A DNA stretch of 64,000 nucleotides from Salipiger sp. IMCC34102 (GTDB lineage: Bacteria > Pseudomonadota > Alphaproteobacteria > Rhodobacterales > Rhodobacteraceae): the NCBI RefSeq assembly GCF_004145405.1, contig NZ_SELQ01000005.1, positions 186,001 through 250,000 on the forward strand, in the 5' to 3' direction. The stretch's first letter is position 1. Every line of letters begins with the position of its first letter. Under the pieces are notes generated by a model. It was not told the origin of the DNA and made no database searches. It saw only the letters and a program-made list of their open reading frames with translations. Shown in pieces: positions 20,836-32,003 of the stretch. Both the position numbers and the translations under genes were made by a program.

Positions 20836-22095
20836 TTGTGCAAGGCCCCGCATCTTGCGGTCAAAGTCATCAGGCAAGGACGGACCGACGTGTCGCAGAT
20901 CATTTCAAGCATCATGATGTTGTTCCAGCCGATCGAGATGGCCTTCGCACTGATCTACATCTACGGCACGCTGGCCCGGAAGATCCGGGCGAAACTGATC
21001 CTGAACCTGCTGATGGGCGCGCTGCTGACCTTCGCGGCACTCGTGTCGATGTTCGAACCCATCCTGATCTCGGAGGGATTTCTAATGGACGGGCGGTTGG
21101 TCTTCGTGACGATCGCCGTGGCGATGTTCAGCTGGCCCGCGGGCGTGATGACCGCATCGATCACCATGATCGCGCGCATAGGCATCGGCGGCGACGGGAT
21201 GCTTCTGGGCTGCGCCACCATTCTCTGGACCATCGCCGTGGCCCTTGTTTGGCGGCATTTCCTGTTCCGTCGTCTGTCGCGCAACCCGGCACTGCTGTGC
21301 CTGGCCGGGCTGTCGGCCACCCACATGTGGGTCGGCCTGCTGCTGCCCCCGCATCTGGTCGGAAGCTACTTCTTCGAAACGGGCCCGGCGGTTCTTGCGG
21401 TGCATGTGTTCGGAACACTTCTTTTGGGGTGGCTGCTGACGCGCGAACGGCTGCAGATTGTCGAAGCGGAAACCCTGCGTACCGCGGCCGGGACCGATCC
21501 CCTGACCAACACGATGAACCGCCGCAGCGCCTGCCAGCTGATCGACCGCCTGAACGAGGGCCCGGTCGAGGTTCGGGGCCGTGCGCTGCTGCTTCTGGAC
21601 GTCGATCAGTTCAAGTCGATAAACGACACCTACGGGCACCCCGTCGGGGACCAGATACTGACCAACATCACCCGCCGGCTGCGCAATTGCCTGCGCGCGG
21701 ACGACGTGATCTGCCGGCTGGGCGGCGACGAGTTCGCGATCATCCTGCCCAACACTTCCCAATCGAGGGGACGCGACATTGCCGAACGCTGCCGGGCGGC
21801 GATCTCGGACATGCCGTTCACGGTGGACGACCTGATCCTGACGATCAGCACATCCGTCGGTCTGTCCTGGTCACCCTTGCCACCGGGGTTCGACGAGCAT
21901 GTCGCGGCGGCGGACGATGCGCTCTACGAAGCCAAGCGCGCGGGACGTGATTGCGTCATGGCCGGAACGCCCGTGGTCCGAAGCGATGCCGCCGGGTTCG
22001 GTCCCGGCGGACCGCTCCGCCGATCCTGGCGCGGCGCGCCCCGCCACAGGACCGAGCGGCGTTCCGCGCGGGGGGTCGCAGGACTGAATCCCTGA
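20836..22095 (+). CDS. Membrane-bound diguanylate cyclase (5TM-GGDEF)
   Basis: 419 residues. About six hydrophobic segments between residues 30 and 200 resemble the 5TM-5TMR_LYT sensor domain. A GGDEF domain follows from about 215 to 385. The active site is intact (GGDEF at 296-300), the substrate-binding DVDQFKSINDTYGH is present, and RxxD at 287-290 is a product-inhibition I-site. It should make cyclic-di-GMP. The start is taken as TTG 20836 with AGGAG four to five bases upstream; GTG 20890 is an alternative. The last ~35 residues are Arg/Gly-rich and unlike the family. Confidence 0.88.
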   Translation: MCKAPHLAVKVIRQGRTDVSQIISSIMMLFQPIEMAFALIYIYGTLARKIRAKLILNLLMGALLTFAALVSMFEPILISEGFLMDGRLVFVTIAVAMFSWPAGVMTASITMIARIGIGGDGMLLGCATILWTIAVALVWRHFLFRRLSRNPALLCLAGLSATHMWVGLLLPPHLVGSYFFETGPAVLAVHVFGTLLLGWLLTRERLQIVEAETLRTAAGTDPLTNTMNRRSACQLIDRLNEGPVEVRGRALLLLDVDQFKSINDTYGHPVGDQILTNITRRLRNCLRADDVICRLGGDEFAIILPNTSQSRGRDIAERCRAAISDMPFTVDDLILTISTSVGLSWSPLPPGFDEHVAAADDALYEAKRAGRDCVMAGTPVVRSDAAGFGPGGPLRRSWRGAPRHRTERRSARGVAGLNP

Positions 22096-22171
22096 TCCAC
22101 GCCCCGAATGCGCAAGGCCATCCGTGTCGGTCACTGCGCAATGAAGGGGGCCGCGGGGATCCGGCACTTCG

Positions 22172-23077
22172 TCACGCAGGTCCGGCCCGGTCCAGCAGGT
22201 AAGCCGCCGTCATCAAATCGAGGTGCGCGCCGCCCCCGTTCTTGAAGAGCGTGATGTCGTCCGGTTCACGGGCGAAGGCGTCGAGGTCGTAATAATCCGC
22301 CAGCACGTCCGCTTGGGTGATGACGCTGCGGTCGATCGGATCCCGCAATTCGCCGATGTGGGAGATCGTCGTCGCACGGCTGTCGACGAAGATCCGGGCG
22401 CGCGTCAGGGCGTCGTCGTCGGCCTCGCGCATGTCGGGGCGGTAAGCGCCGATCAGGTCGACGTGGGTTCCGGGTCGCAGCCATTCGCCCCGCAACACCG
22501 GATCGGTCGACATGGTGGCACAGGTCACGATATCGGCGCGGGCGACCCCGTGCGCGAGGGTCTCGCACAGTTCGACACCGGGGCGTGCGGCCGCGAAGCG
22601 CGCCGCCCCGTCCGGCGAGCGGTTCCAGATCACGAAACGCGCCTGCGGGAAGGCCGCGGAATAGGCGTCGTAGAGGGACGCCCCCACGGTGCCGGCACCG
22701 ACGATCAGGACGACCTCGCTGTCGGGCCGCGCGAGCCGCCGTGCCGCCAGCAGGCTGTCTGCGGCGGTCTTCCACTTCGTGAGCAGCGCGAAATCGATCA
22801 CCGCGTCGAGCGCGCCGGTCCTGTCCGACATCAGGTTCACCGCTCCGCCCACCATGGGGCGGCCCTCGGCGGGATTGTCGGGAAAGACCGTGGCGGCCTT
22901 CACCAGAAGGCCCAGTCCCGCGATCCAGGCCGACCGGTTCAGAAGCGTCCGGTTGCCCTGGTAGAGGAACACGTCCTCGATCTCGGCCCGCGGCAGATCA
23001 TGGCCCGCGGCCAGCGCGTCCGTCAGCGCGATCCAGTCGAGGCGCGGTTCGACTTCCCGTCCGATGATCCGGGTCAT
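22172..23077 (-). CDS. Ornithine cyclodeaminase/mu-crystallin family protein
   Basis: 301 residues with an N-terminal substrate domain (FPDNPAEGRPMVGG near 67, LLTKWKTAADS near 100) and a Rossmann NAD domain (VLIVGAGTVG near 124). Members include ornithine cyclodeaminase and ketimine reductases; which reaction applies is not decidable, although conserved Lys in LTKWKT supports amino/imino acid chemistry. The ATG overlaps the stop of the HAD gene (ATGA), placing it as the last gene of the fghA operon. Confidence 0.85.
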   Translation of the reverse strand: MTRIIGREVEPRLDWIALTDALAAGHDLPRAEIEDVFLYQGNRTLLNRSAWIAGLGLLVKAATVFPDNPAEGRPMVGGAVNLMSDRTGALDAVIDFALLTKWKTAADSLLAARRLARPDSEVVLIVGAGTVGASLYDAYSAAFPQARFVIWNRSPDGAARFAAARPGVELCETLAHGVARADIVTCATMSTDPVLRGEWLRPGTHVDLIGAYRPDMREADDDALTRARIFVDSRATTISHIGELRDPIDRSVITQADVLADYYDLDAFAREPDDITLFKNGGGAHLDLMTAAYLLDRAGPA

Positions 23078-23694
23078 TCCGCCTGCTCGCGGGTCAACAG
23101 CCCTTCGGCCACCAGCAGGTCGGCAAGGCCTTGCGGGCCATCGAAGTGATGCACCTGCCAGCCGCGCGCCTTGGCCGCGGCGATGTTGTCGGCGCGGTCG
23201 TCTATGAACAGCAGGCGCGCGGAATCCGTGGCGCAGTCGGTCTCGACCCGGCGGTAGATCTCTGCCTCGGGCTTGATGAAGCCCATGTGCCCCGAGATGT
23301 AACGGCGGTCGAACTCCACGAGGAAGGGGTAGGTCTCCTCCGCCACGGCGAAGGTCTTGATGCCGAAGTTGGACAGCGCGAAGACCGGCACGCCCTGCCC
23401 GCGCAGCGCTCGCAGCAACCGAACGGAGTGCGGGATCGCTGGGCTGGCCATGTCCAGCCAGTTGTCGTGCCACATCATGATCTCGTCTTGGAACTCGGGA
23501 TGCGCGCGGGCCAGCGTCTCGACCGAGGTGCGGAAATCGGCGCCGCGATCGACGCCTTCGTTCATGCCATGCAGATCGACCGCGTCGAAGAGCGCGCGGC
23601 GACGCTCGACGCCGATCCGGGCGTCGTAGAACCGTTCGGGCCGCCATTCGAGCAGCACGTTCCCGATGTCGAAGATCACGGCGTCGATGGGCAT
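23074..23694 (-). CDS. HAD-superfamily phosphatase (YihX-like)
   Basis: 206 residues. Motif I is FDIGNVLLEW with Asp9; the second position is Gly rather than Asp but N-V follows, as in the YihX/epoxide-hydrolase-N subgroup. Motif II is ALSNFG near 106, motif III Lys is in FIKPEAEIY near 140, and motif IV is FIDDRADN near 164. YihX itself hydrolyses alpha-glucose-1-phosphate; the substrate here is unknown. It is coupled to the ornithine cyclodeaminase-like gene downstream and lies 21 bases after the DUF188 gene. Confidence 0.85.
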   Translation of the reverse strand: MPIDAVIFDIGNVLLEWRPERFYDARIGVERRRALFDAVDLHGMNEGVDRGADFRTSVETLARAHPEFQDEIMMWHDNWLDMASPAIPHSVRLLRALRGQGVPVFALSNFGIKTFAVAEETYPFLVEFDRRYISGHMGFIKPEAEIYRRVETDCATDSARLLFIDDRADNIAAAKARGWQVHHFDGPQGLADLLVAEGLLTREQAE

Positions 23695-23715
23695 GGGGTG
23701 TCCTTTGCTGAAGGG

Positions 23716-24180
23716 CTAGAGGGTCCTGGCCTTGCGCAGCGCTCGTTCCAGCGCATCGAGAAAGCGCGACCGATCCGCCTTGGAGAACGCCCGCCCGCCC
23801 CCCTGGTGGAACGGGTCGGCGGCCCGCACGTCGGCCATCAGGTCGCGGGTGGCGAGGATATTGCCGATGTTGGCCGCCGTCAGCGCCTCGCCCGTGTGCT
23901 TGAGCACCTGCGCCCCGTTTTCGACGCAACGTGCGGCAAGCGGAATGTCCGAAGTCACGACGATATCGCGCGGCCCGGCCCGCCCGGCGATCCACATGTC
24001 GGCCACGTCGGGGCCGTCGGGGACCACGACCGTCTCGACCAGCGGGTTGCGCGAGGGGCGCAAACCGCCATTCGAGACGATGAGCATCCGCACCTTGTGT
24101 CGCGTGCCCACGCGCTCGACCTCGGCCTTGACGGGGCAGGCGTCGGCATCGACGTAGATCGCGGGGGCGGCCTCGGTCAC
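23716..24180 (-). CDS. YaiI/YqxD family (DUF188) protein
   Basis: 154 residues. The family signature is complete: [16 protein letters not shown] at the N-terminus, [14 protein letters not shown] near 72, and a C-terminal [23 protein letters not shown]-type block. The fold resembles PIN/NYN nucleases, so an RNA-related role is possible but unproven. It starts at GTG within the stop of fghA (GTGA overlap). Confidence 0.9.
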   Translation of the reverse strand: MTEAAPAIYVDADACPVKAEVERVGTRHKVRMLIVSNGGLRPSRNPLVETVVVPDGPDVADMWIAGRAGPRDIVVTSDIPLAARCVENGAQVLKHTGEALTAANIGNILATRDLMADVRAADPFHQGGGRAFSKADRSRFLDALERALRKARTL

Positions 24181-25004
24181 GCGTAGAGCGCCTCGGCGTG
24201 GAAGGCCACGTGATCTTCCATGAAGGTCGCGATGAAGTAGTAGCTGTGGTCGTAGCCCTTCTGCAGCCGCACCGTGGCTTCCACCTTCGCCTCAGCGCAG
24301 GCGGCGGCGAAATCGGCGGTGTTCAGCTTGTCGTAGAACTGGTCGTCCAGCCCCTGGTCCACGAGGATCTTCAGATCCGAACCGCGGTCGCGCACGAGGC
24401 AGGTCGCATCGTGGGCGTTCCAGGTTTCGCGATCCTTGCCCAGGTAGCCCTCGAACTGGCGCTGGCCCCATTCCGATTCGGTCGGATGGCAGATGGGCGA
24501 GAAGGCGGACACGCTGCGGTATAGATCGGGGTGCTTCAGCGCCAGCGTCAGCGCGCCGTGACCGCCCATCGAGTGCCCGGTGATCGACACCCGGTCGAGG
24601 TCGAGCGGCAGCTCCTTCAACGCCTCCATCAGGTCCTTGGTGATGTAGGTTTCCATTTGGTAGTTCGCGGCCCAGGGCTCCTGCGTAGTATCGACGTAGA
24701 AGCTGGCGGCCAGCCCCATGTCGAAGCCGTCGGCGTCGGCCACGTCGTCGCCGCGCGGAGAGGTATCGGGGAAGACGATGGCGATCCCCTGCTCGGCGCA
24801 CCATTGCTGGGCGCCGGCCTTGGTCATCGCGTTCTCGTGCGTGCAGGTCAGCCCCGACAGGTAGATCAGCACGGGCACGGGGCCGTTCTGCGCCTCCTCG
24901 GGCAGGAAGACGGCGAAGGTCATCTCGCAGCCGGTGGCCTTGCTGTGGTGCGTGTGGACGGACTGCGTGCCGCCAAAGGATCTGTACTGGGAAGTGGTGT
25001 CCAT
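24177..25004 (-). CDS. fghA: S-formylglutathione hydrolase
   Basis: A 275-residue alpha/beta hydrolase (esterase D family) that hydrolyses S-formylglutathione to formate and glutathione in formaldehyde detoxification. The nucleophile Ser is in [10 protein letters not shown] near 147, the catalytic Asp in [10 protein letters not shown] near 223 and the His in KGYDHSYYF near 257. Oxyanion-hole residues lie in [11 protein letters not shown] near 49-59. AGGAG stands six bases before the ATG. Its partner, a glutathione-dependent formaldehyde dehydrogenase, is not in the window. Confidence 0.95.
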   Translation of the reverse strand: MDTTSQYRSFGGTQSVHTHHSKATGCEMTFAVFLPEEAQNGPVPVLIYLSGLTCTHENAMTKAGAQQWCAEQGIAIVFPDTSPRGDDVADADGFDMGLAASFYVDTTQEPWAANYQMETYITKDLMEALKELPLDLDRVSITGHSMGGHGALTLALKHPDLYRSVSAFSPICHPTESEWGQRQFEGYLGKDRETWNAHDATCLVRDRGSDLKILVDQGLDDQFYDKLNTADFAAACAEAKVEATVRLQKGYDHSYYFIATFMEDHVAFHAEALYA

Positions 25005-25068
25005 GATGGGCTCCTGATGCGTTTTGCGGGACGCTAACGCGGGTGGCCCCCGGTGTCACGCCACGAGG

Positions 25069-25992
25069 TCAGGTCACCAGCGCGATGACGGTGGAGACTG
25101 TCAGGATGCTGAGCGTCGTCGACACCAAGATCGCCGCCGAAACGCGCTGCGGGGCCACGCGGTAATGCTGCGCCAGCATGTAGACGTTGCCCGCCACCGG
25201 CAGGGCCGCGAGCGCGATCATGACGCTCGCCTCGAATGGGTCGACGGTGAAGACCAGCAGCGCGAAGACCGCGACGGCGGCCGGATGCGCCACCAGTTTG
25301 CAGAAGCTCAGCCAGGAGGCGACGGACAGCTTCTCGGCCGATTTGCCGGCCAGCGAGGCGCCGATGGCGAAAAGCGCGCCCGGAGTCGCGGCCCCGCCCA
25401 GCAGGATGACGAAAGCGTTGAGAGGTTCCGGGATCGGCAGGCCGGAGGCGGAGACGGCAAGGCCCAGCGCGATGGAGACGATCATCGGATTGGCCAGCAG
25501 CCCTAGCCCGACCGTTTTCAGCACGCCCACCTGCACCCGCCCGTCGCGGCTGCCCGTGATCAGGATGACGATCAGGCTGCCGAAAACGATCAGGTCCACC
25601 GCAAGCACCATCATGTTCGGACCGATTGCGTCCGGTCCCAGAAGGAGGGTCAGCATCGGGATCCCGAGGAAGCCCACGTTGCCGACCACGGCGACCTGCG
25701 CTTCCACCGCCGCCTCGGCCACCGGCAGGCGGCGGAGCATCGCGACGACGGTGGCAAGGACGTAGATCGCCAGGGTGCCGCATAGGTAGGCTGCGACGAA
25801 GGACCAGTCCCAGACCTGCCCCAGCGACAGGTTCGCCGAGAACCGGAACAGCATCGCCGAAAGCGCGAAGTAGAACACGAACTTCGTCAGGTAAGCCGTT
25901 GCTTCCGCGCTGAAGAACCCCGATCGACCGGATGCGTAGCCCAGCGCTATGATCGCGAAGAACGGCAGGGTCTGCAGGAAGATCTCTGCCAT
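25069..25992 (-). CDS. AEC-family transporter
   Basis: 307 residues with about ten membrane segments in two five-helix repeats, as in auxin efflux carrier/malonate-permease-like proteins. MAEIFLQTLPFFAIIALGYASGRSGF-type N-terminus and GNVGFLGIPML near 105 are typical. The substrate is probably an organic anion. Its ATG shares one base with the stop of the upstream membrane-coil protein (TGATG), so translation is coupled. Confidence 0.85.
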   Translation of the reverse strand: MAEIFLQTLPFFAIIALGYASGRSGFFSAEATAYLTKFVFYFALSAMLFRFSANLSLGQVWDWSFVAAYLCGTLAIYVLATVVAMLRRLPVAEAAVEAQVAVVGNVGFLGIPMLTLLLGPDAIGPNMMVLAVDLIVFGSLIVILITGSRDGRVQVGVLKTVGLGLLANPMIVSIALGLAVSASGLPIPEPLNAFVILLGGAATPGALFAIGASLAGKSAEKLSVASWLSFCKLVAHPAAVAVFALLVFTVDPFEASVMIALAALPVAGNVYMLAQHYRVAPQRVSAAILVSTTLSILTVSTVIALVT

Positions 25993-26999
25993 CAGTCGAA
26001 GGCGCCGTTGACCCGCCCCAGCAGCATGAAGGCGCGCGCGGTACGGGTATCGGCAAGGTCCACCAGCTCTGCATCGGTCGCCCGAGGCTCGACGGCCATC
26101 AGGGTGCGGTCGAAGAGCCGCAGGAAATGGTGGGCCGCGTCGCGGAAGATGACGTCCTCGCGCATCCGTCCCGCCGTGAGCGCGAGGCTCGACCGGTCGC
26201 GCACACCGCCCAGGGCAGCCATGGCGCGGCCCCGCTCACCTTTGGCGAAACGGCGCCAGACTTCGGGCCGGGCGCGGTCGGGCGGCAGGTCGTCCATGTA
26301 GATCCCGTCCTGGCTGAGCAGCGTCAGCACGTCCTGGCTGGCTTTCACCAGCCGCCCCGCGAGGGGATCCTTCAGCGCGCGACGTAGGGCATCGAAGCCG
26401 GCCGTATCGCGGTCGTCTTCGGGGAAGTTCAGCGCGCGGATGAGGTCCGGCAAGGGCATGTCCTTCGGCGCCTCGACCTCCGGGCCGAGGGCCAGTTGAT
26501 GCTGCTCGTCGTAGGTCGGCTGAACGGAGGTCAGGGTAAGCTTGGGCCCTGCCCCGGCCGCGGCCTTGCGGGAACCCGCCTTCGGCGCAGAGGCGGCGTG
26601 CGCCGTCCGGTCGCCGCGGGCGGCGGGCGTGGCATCGGCCTCCGGCCCCGCCGGCGCGCGGGTCGAGGTGAAGGTCGCGAGCTTCGCTTCTGTCCGCGCG
26701 GTCGTGGCGGCAAGCTCCGCCAGCCGCGATTCGAGAGAGGCGGCGGGCGGGGCGGCGACGGGAATCTTGCGCGCGAGCGCCGTTTCCGCGCGGATGCGCG
26801 CCAGCTCCTCGGTCAGGTCCGACATCTGCGCCCCCAGCGCCAGCCCCCCCGGCGGCACGGTGATCGCCAGGAGCCACAGCAGGGCCTCCGACCCGAAGGC
26901 GACCCCGGCGGCCAAGGCCACCACGATCCACAGGCCCGCCAGCACCACGAGGAGAACTCCGCGCTGGCGCGTTCGCGGCTCTGGTCGATCCAAGGTCAT
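25992..26999 (-). CDS. Membrane-anchored coiled-coil hypothetical protein
   Basis: 335 residues. Two hydrophobic segments are at about 13-35 and 38-56, followed by an Ala/Glu/Arg-rich stretch (60-100) likely to form a coiled coil, then a low-complexity Ala/Lys/Pro linker (100-170) and a helical C-terminal domain (200-335) ending LLGRVNGAFD. I recognise similar proteins in Rhodobacteraceae genomes only as hypotheticals. The ATG at 26999 was chosen because the upstream codons run into greA. It sits between greA (7 bases away) and the AEC transporter. Confidence 0.7.
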   Translation of the reverse strand: MTLDRPEPRTRQRGVLLVVLAGLWIVVALAAGVAFGSEALLWLLAITVPPGGLALGAQMSDLTEELARIRAETALARKIPVAAPPAASLESRLAELAATTARTEAKLATFTSTRAPAGPEADATPAARGDRTAHAASAPKAGSRKAAAGAGPKLTLTSVQPTYDEQHQLALGPEVEAPKDMPLPDLIRALNFPEDDRDTAGFDALRRALKDPLAGRLVKASQDVLTLLSQDGIYMDDLPPDRARPEVWRRFAKGERGRAMAALGGVRDRSSLALTAGRMREDVIFRDAAHHFLRLFDRTLMAVEPRATDAELVDLADTRTARAFMLLGRVNGAFD

Positions 27000-27006
27000 G
27001 GGCGCG

Positions 27007-27477
27007 CTACTTGTACTCGATCTTGAGGATCTCGTAGGACTTCTCGCCGCCCGGGGTGCGAACCTCAACGCTGTCGCCCTCATCCTTGCCGATCAGCGCG
27101 CGCGCCAGCGGCGACTTGAGGTTCAGCCGGCCCTTCTCGATGTCGGCTTCGTATTCTCCGACGATCTGGTAGGTCTTCTCCTCGTCGGTGTCCTCGTCCA
27201 CCAGATGCACGGTCGCGCCGAACTTCACCGGCCCCGACATCTTGGCGGGGTTGATCACGTCGGCCAGCGACAGGACCCCTTCGAGCTCCTTGATGCGGCC
27301 CTCGATGAAGGACTGCTTTTCCTTGGCGGAGTGATATTCGGCGTTCTCGGACAGGTCGCCATGCTCGCGGGCTTCCGCGATGGCACGGATGATGGCGGGC
27401 CGCTCGACGCTCTTGAGCTGCTTGAGCTCATCGTCCAACTTCTTGTGGCCGGCGGCAGTGAGGGGGATCTTGTCCAT
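27007..27477 (-). CDS. greA: Transcription elongation factor GreA
   Basis: 156 residues. The N-terminal coiled coil carries the acidic tip residues in [16 protein letters not shown] (40-57), and the C-terminal FKBP-like domain includes [14 protein letters not shown] near 125-138. GreA enters the RNA polymerase secondary channel and stimulates cleavage of backtracked transcripts. The ATG at 27477 gives the normal start MDKIPLT; 13 upstream codons would extend it needlessly. It diverges from the ETF-QO gene. Confidence 0.96.
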   Translation of the reverse strand: MDKIPLTAAGHKKLDDELKQLKSVERPAIIRAIAEAREHGDLSENAEYHSAKEKQSFIEGRIKELEGVLSLADVINPAKMSGPVKFGATVHLVDEDTDEEKTYQIVGEYEADIEKGRLNLKSPLARALIGKDEGDSVEVRTPGGEKSYEILKIEYK

Positions 27478-27631
27478 GGGGCGCCCTTCGAGGTCACGGT
27501 TCGGTCGGACGTTCATAGCGTATTCCGGCGGGCGGAAGTCAAGCGCGTGTGACGCATCGTTGCAATTGCGAGCCGGGCGCGGAGCCTCTACCTATCTTTG
27601 AACGCGGATTTTCAAGCACGAAGGACAGAAC

Positions 27632-29275
<1,644 letters not shown>

Positions 29276-29379
29276 TCCGGCGGGCCTTCGCCGGGTCGAG
29301 AGGACGTGAGGGGCGGGCGATTGCGCCTGCCCCGCCCTGCCCCTAACGTGACACCTCAATCATCCCGGACAGGCCCTTC

Positions 29380-31089
29380 ATGACATCTTTTCCGTCCCGC
29401 GCCGCCCTGATTGCAACGCTCGTGGCCCTTGCCCCGGCCGCCAGCGCGCAGACCATTCCCGAAGGCACCGCCGGGGCCTATCTGGCCGCGCGCAATGCCG
29501 CGGCGGCCAGCGACTTCGAACCCGCGGCCCGCTACTTCGGGGAGGCGCTGCAAGGCAACCCCGACGATCCGCAGCTGCTGGAAAGCGCCGCGATCAGTCA
29601 CGTGGCGCTCAACCAGTTCGACCGGGCCGAAGCCTACGCCCGTCGCCTTGCGGAGGCCGACATCGCCAGCCAGGTCGGCAGCCTCGTGCGGGTGGCGGCG
29701 GCCGCCAAGGCCGGTCGCTGGGACGATATCCTTTCGCCCGAAAAGCCGATCGCCGTCAGCCCGCTCTTCGACAGCCTGGCCGAGGCCTGGGCGATGGTCG
29801 GTGCGGGCGACATGACCCGCGCGCTCGAGGCCTTCGACGAAGTTTCCGAGACCGAGGGCATGCGCAGCTACGGGCTGCTTCACAAGGGTCTCGCGTTTGG
29901 AACGGTCGGCGATTTCGAGGGCGCGCTCGAGATCCTCTCGGACCCCGGCGACGGGACGGTCGCCTTCAGCCCGCGGGCGGCCATCGCGCAGGCGCAGATG
30001 CTGTCGCAGCTGGACCGCAACGAGGCGGCGCTGGAGCTGCTGGATGAGGTCTTCGGCGCAACGGTGGACCCCGGGATCACGGATCTGCGCGACCGCCTTC
30101 AAGCCGGCGCGTCGCTGCCCTACGACGTCGTGCCCGATGCCGCCGCCGGTGTCGCCGAGACCGCGTTCATGATCGGCTCGCTCCTCGCCTCCGAAGCGCG
30201 CGAGGAGTATATCCTGCTCTATGCCCGCGCAGCCCAGCATCTGAACCCTGCGCATATCGACGCGATCCTGCTGTCCGCCGAGTTGTTGCAGCAGATGGAC
30301 CGGTTCGAGCTGGCCTCGGATACCTTCGCGCAGGTCCCCACCGCGGACCCTGCCTATCCGGCCGCCGAACTGGGCCGCGTGGACAACCTGGTCTACCTCG
30401 AGCAGACGGAGGCCGCGATCGAGGTGGCCGATGCGCTTGCCCGAAGCCATCCCGACCTGCCCTTCGTGCAGTCGCGGCTTGGCGATGTCCTGCGGGGCGC
30501 GGACCGGTTCGACGACGCCTACGACGCCTACAGCCGCGCGATCGACCTGTACCCCGCCTCCGATCCCAACCTTTGGATCATCCACTATTCCCGCGCGATC
30601 GCAGCCTTCGACATGGATGACTGGACCGCCGCCGAGGCCGACTTCCGGCGCGCGCTGGAACTGGAACCGGGGCGGCCGGAAGTGCTGAATTTCCTGGGCT
30701 ACAGCCTCGTCGAGCGGGGCGAGAAACTGGACGAAGCGCTCGACATGATCGAACGCGCGGTCGAGGCCCGCCCGCAAAGCGGCGCGATCATCGACAGCCT
30801 TGGCTGGGTTTACTTCAAGCTTGGCCGCTACCGCGACGCGGTCGAACCGCTCGAAAGCGCCGCTGCGCTGGAAGCGACCGATCCGGTCGTGAACGATCAC
30901 CTGGGCGACGCCTACTGGGCCGTCGGCCGCCGGCGGGAAGCGCGGTTTCAATGGCAGCGCGCCCTGTCCTTCGACCCCGATGAGGATCTGGCGACCCGCA
31001 TCCGCGCGAAGCTTTCCGACGGGCTGGACGCCGTGCGCGAAGCCGAGGGAGAGCCGCCGATCACGCTGGCCGAAGATACCGCGGAATGA
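29380..31089 (+). CDS. Exported TPR-repeat protein
   Basis: 569 residues. A signal peptide (about 1-23, ending AASA) is followed by tetratricopeptide repeats over most of the length; clear units occur near 40-75, 335-400 (AAELGRVDNL, LPFVQSRLGDVLRGADRFDDAY) and 410-520 (A-E-ADFRRALELEPGRPEVLN, SGAIIDSLGWVYFKLGRY). It should act in the periplasm or outer membrane as a protein-binding scaffold. The last codons overlap the ispE start (ATGA), an arrangement common in this family of bacteria. Confidence 0.88.
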   Translation: MTSFPSRAALIATLVALAPAASAQTIPEGTAGAYLAARNAAAASDFEPAARYFGEALQGNPDDPQLLESAAISHVALNQFDRAEAYARRLAEADIASQVGSLVRVAAAAKAGRWDDILSPEKPIAVSPLFDSLAEAWAMVGAGDMTRALEAFDEVSETEGMRSYGLLHKGLAFGTVGDFEGALEILSDPGDGTVAFSPRAAIAQAQMLSQLDRNEAALELLDEVFGATVDPGITDLRDRLQAGASLPYDVVPDAAAGVAETAFMIGSLLASEAREEYILLYARAAQHLNPAHIDAILLSAELLQQMDRFELASDTFAQVPTADPAYPAAELGRVDNLVYLEQTEAAIEVADALARSHPDLPFVQSRLGDVLRGADRFDDAYDAYSRAIDLYPASDPNLWIIHYSRAIAAFDMDDWTAAEADFRRALELEPGRPEVLNFLGYSLVERGEKLDEALDMIERAVEARPQSGAIIDSLGWVYFKLGRYRDAVEPLESAAALEATDPVVNDHLGDAYWAVGRRREARFQWQRALSFDPDEDLATRIRAKLSDGLDAVREAEGEPPITLAEDTAE

Positions 31090-31955
31090 TCGCCAACACG
31101 CATCTCGCCCCCGCCAAGGTCAACCTGACCTTGCACGTGACGGGCCAGCGCGACGACGGCTATCACCTGCTGGATTCGCTCGTGGTGTTCCCGGAGGTCG
31201 GCGATGGGCTTAAAGTGGGGCCCGCGCCGGATTTGCGGCTGACGGTCAAGGGGCCGTTCAAGCCGGGCGTGCCCAGTGGCGACGACAACCTGATGATGCG
31301 CGCCGCCCGGCTTCTGGCCGAGCGCACCGGTGCCACCCGCGGCGCCGCCCTGCTGCTCGACAAGGAGCTGCCCCATCCCGCCGGGATCGGTGGCGGGTCG
31401 GCGGATGCGGCGCTGGCGCTGAGGCTGCTCGCCGATTTCTGGGGCGTCGGCCTCGATGCGCTGACCGACGAGGATGTCCGGAGCCTGGGCGCCGACGTCG
31501 CCGTCTGCCGGGCGGGTCCGGCGCCGCAGCGGATGGGCGGGATCGGCGAGATCCTCAGCCCCGCGCCGCGACTGCCCGATTGTGCGCTGGTGCTCGTGCG
31601 GCCCGACGCGCAGGTGCCCACGCCGCAGGTCTTCGCCGCACTGGATAGAAAGGACAACGCGCCGATGTCCGACATTCCCGAAGGGATGAGCTTGGGCGAC
31701 TTCGCCGCCTGGCTGTCGTCGCAACGCAACGACCTTCTGGCCCCCGCCACCCAGATCGCCCCCGAGATCGAGACCGCCCTGACCGCGCTGCGCAGCCTGC
31801 CGCAGGTCCTCGCGACCGGCATGTCGGGATCGGGCGCGACCTGCTGGGGTCTGACCGCGCATACCGCGGATGCGAAGCTGGCCGCCAAGGCGATGCAGTT
31901 GCGCCATCCCCGCTGGTGGGTGGCCCCCGGCGGAGTATTCCAGGCCGACCGCTAG
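31086..31955 (+). CDS. ispE: 4-diphosphocytidyl-2-C-methyl-D-erythritol kinase
   Basis: A 289-residue GHMP kinase that phosphorylates CDP-methylerythritol in the MEP isoprenoid pathway. Diagnostic are APAKVNLTLHVTGQRDDGYH at the N-terminus, the ATP loop LPHPAGIGGGSADAA near 96-110, and MSGSGATCWGL near 247-257. It is coupled to the TPR gene. Downstream, on the other strand, lies a polyprenyl diphosphate synthase, a later user of the same pathway. Confidence 0.95.
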   Translation: MIANTHLAPAKVNLTLHVTGQRDDGYHLLDSLVVFPEVGDGLKVGPAPDLRLTVKGPFKPGVPSGDDNLMMRAARLLAERTGATRGAALLLDKELPHPAGIGGGSADAALALRLLADFWGVGLDALTDEDVRSLGADVAVCRAGPAPQRMGGIGEILSPAPRLPDCALVLVRPDAQVPTPQVFAALDRKDNAPMSDIPEGMSLGDFAAWLSSQRNDLLAPATQIAPEIETALTALRSLPQVLATGMSGSGATCWGLTAHTADAKLAAKAMQLRHPRWWVAPGGVFQADR

Positions 31956-32003
31956 GCCCTGCGTGACATCGGCAGCACCCCCTCTGCCGGGGGGCCGCCT
32001 GCC

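Noticed and set aside
22172-23995. A 607-codon frame that could look like a fusion ending in the ornithine cyclodeaminase
   Set aside because: The real gene starts at ATG 23077 overlapping the HAD stop; the upstream 300 codons are an out-of-frame reading of the HAD and DUF188 genes.
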